Shown here: piece after piece, positions 32,076 through 32,500 of the stretch
How positions within the stretch are numbered: position 1 is the stretch's first letter
Layout: the number at the start of each line of letters is the position of its first letter
NCBI GenBank assembly: GCA_011800805.1
Contig: MPNW01000177.1
Location: 92,800-125,299 of the forward strand
Direction of reading: 5' to 3'
Origin: Hirudo medicinalis
Taxonomy: Eukaryota; Annelida; Clitellata; Hirudinida; Hirudinidae
DNA length: 32,500 nucleotides
Program-made: the position numbers and the translations under genes
The notes under the pieces: generated by a model
The model's input: the letters and a program-made list of their open reading frames with translations, nothing else
Databases searched by the model: none
What the model was told of the DNA's origin: nothing

Positions 32076-32500
32076 TATTAGTCGGGGTATAGTTTTTTGT
32101 GACCAAACGTGACAACGAGGAGAGGGCGGTAAGAATAGGCAAAAATTAAATTAACTGACAACAGAGACAACCCCTGAACCACGGGTGCGTCTCGCCCCAG
32201 AGAACCAAACTTAACTTAAACTTTCGGTGACGATCTCTTTCCCTACGTAGGAGATTCAAGTGAAATAAATCTGAAACAAAACAATTTTGACGTGATTTCA
32301 TCTCCCATTTCACCTCATTAACGAATAATAATCAGGTTGATAATCAGAGATGCTCAAATGAAACATCATTTGAGGCTGCTTAATTAAGCATCAGGTCAAT
32401 TAGAAAAACATAACTAATGAAAAAGTTATTATCCAGTCAAATGATTGATCAAAATTAACGACTTAGAGAATGCTATTTTGTTTAGATAACTATAGTTGTT

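Larger units (their letters stand above)
31057..32500. other. Right flank, no gene seen
   Basis: Upstream of the 569-codon frame on its strand. It holds GAT-type microsatellites, a MITE copy and a CRE-like palindrome. The region 31500-31700 is more GC-rich and could be promoter or 5' untranslated sequence of the gene at 29347-31056. Nothing else is evident to the right edge. Confidence 0.4.

Noticed and set aside
1..32500. CRISPR arrays, operons, prokaryotic or viral gene clusters
   Set aside because: No regularly spaced repeats or compact same-strand gene runs; gene structure is intron-containing throughout.

Overview
The window reads as AT-rich nuclear DNA of an invertebrate animal. Genes are split into short exons with GT/AG borders and small introns, AATAAA signals lie downstream of stop codons, and the spaces hold LINE, SINE-like and hAT-like repeats. 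The protein content (an HSPA12-type Hsp70 relative, a DHHC-type palmitoyltransferase, a C2H2 zinc-finger protein) is metazoan. A lophotrochozoan is my guess only; the sequence does not settle the phylum. There is no sign of bacterial or viral gene organisation.

Layout. Positions 1-2584: no convincing gene, one weak exon-like segment. Positions 2614-8718 (minus): a ten-exon gene whose phases match at every junction, coding for about 602 residues with acidic, W/P-rich and Gln/His-rich parts; family not recognised, probably nuclear. Its introns carry a hAT-like MITE with terminal inverted repeats and 8-bp duplications, and two copies of a short dispersed repeat called R1 here. Positions 8719-9638: a divergent promoter region. 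Positions 9639-10490 (plus): a single-exon DHHC-family palmitoyltransferase with an EHHC core. Positions 11349-11706: a fragment of a CR1/L2-like LINE. Positions 11961-13269 (minus): a two-exon, three-finger C2H2 protein with what looks like a duplicated N-terminal domain. Positions 13270-16290: mostly empty, with a partial R1 copy and a small MITE.

Positions 16359 to about 28949 (minus): an HSPA12A/B-like gene in about thirteen exons. Twelve of them join in frame to a protein that follows the family end to end. Its last intron is 4.2 kb and holds a decayed hAT transposon (BED finger, GGGAC-rich subterminal DNA, one recognisable end) interrupted by a broken LINE of about 2.5 kb. The last 21 codons of the gene lie on the far side of this nest. 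A tRNA-derived SINE and a further R1 copy sit in other introns. Positions 29347-31056 (minus): a 569-codon open frame of unknown function, rich in low-complexity sequence. The right end holds (GAT)n microsatellites and a second copy of the small MITE.

The genes do not form a pathway. The points most worth follow-up are the ten-exon orphan gene, the R1 family with a compensated stem, the nested transposons in the HSPA12-like gene, and two nearly identical LINE segments that carry a single undetermined base at the same internal position, which suggests an assembly problem.
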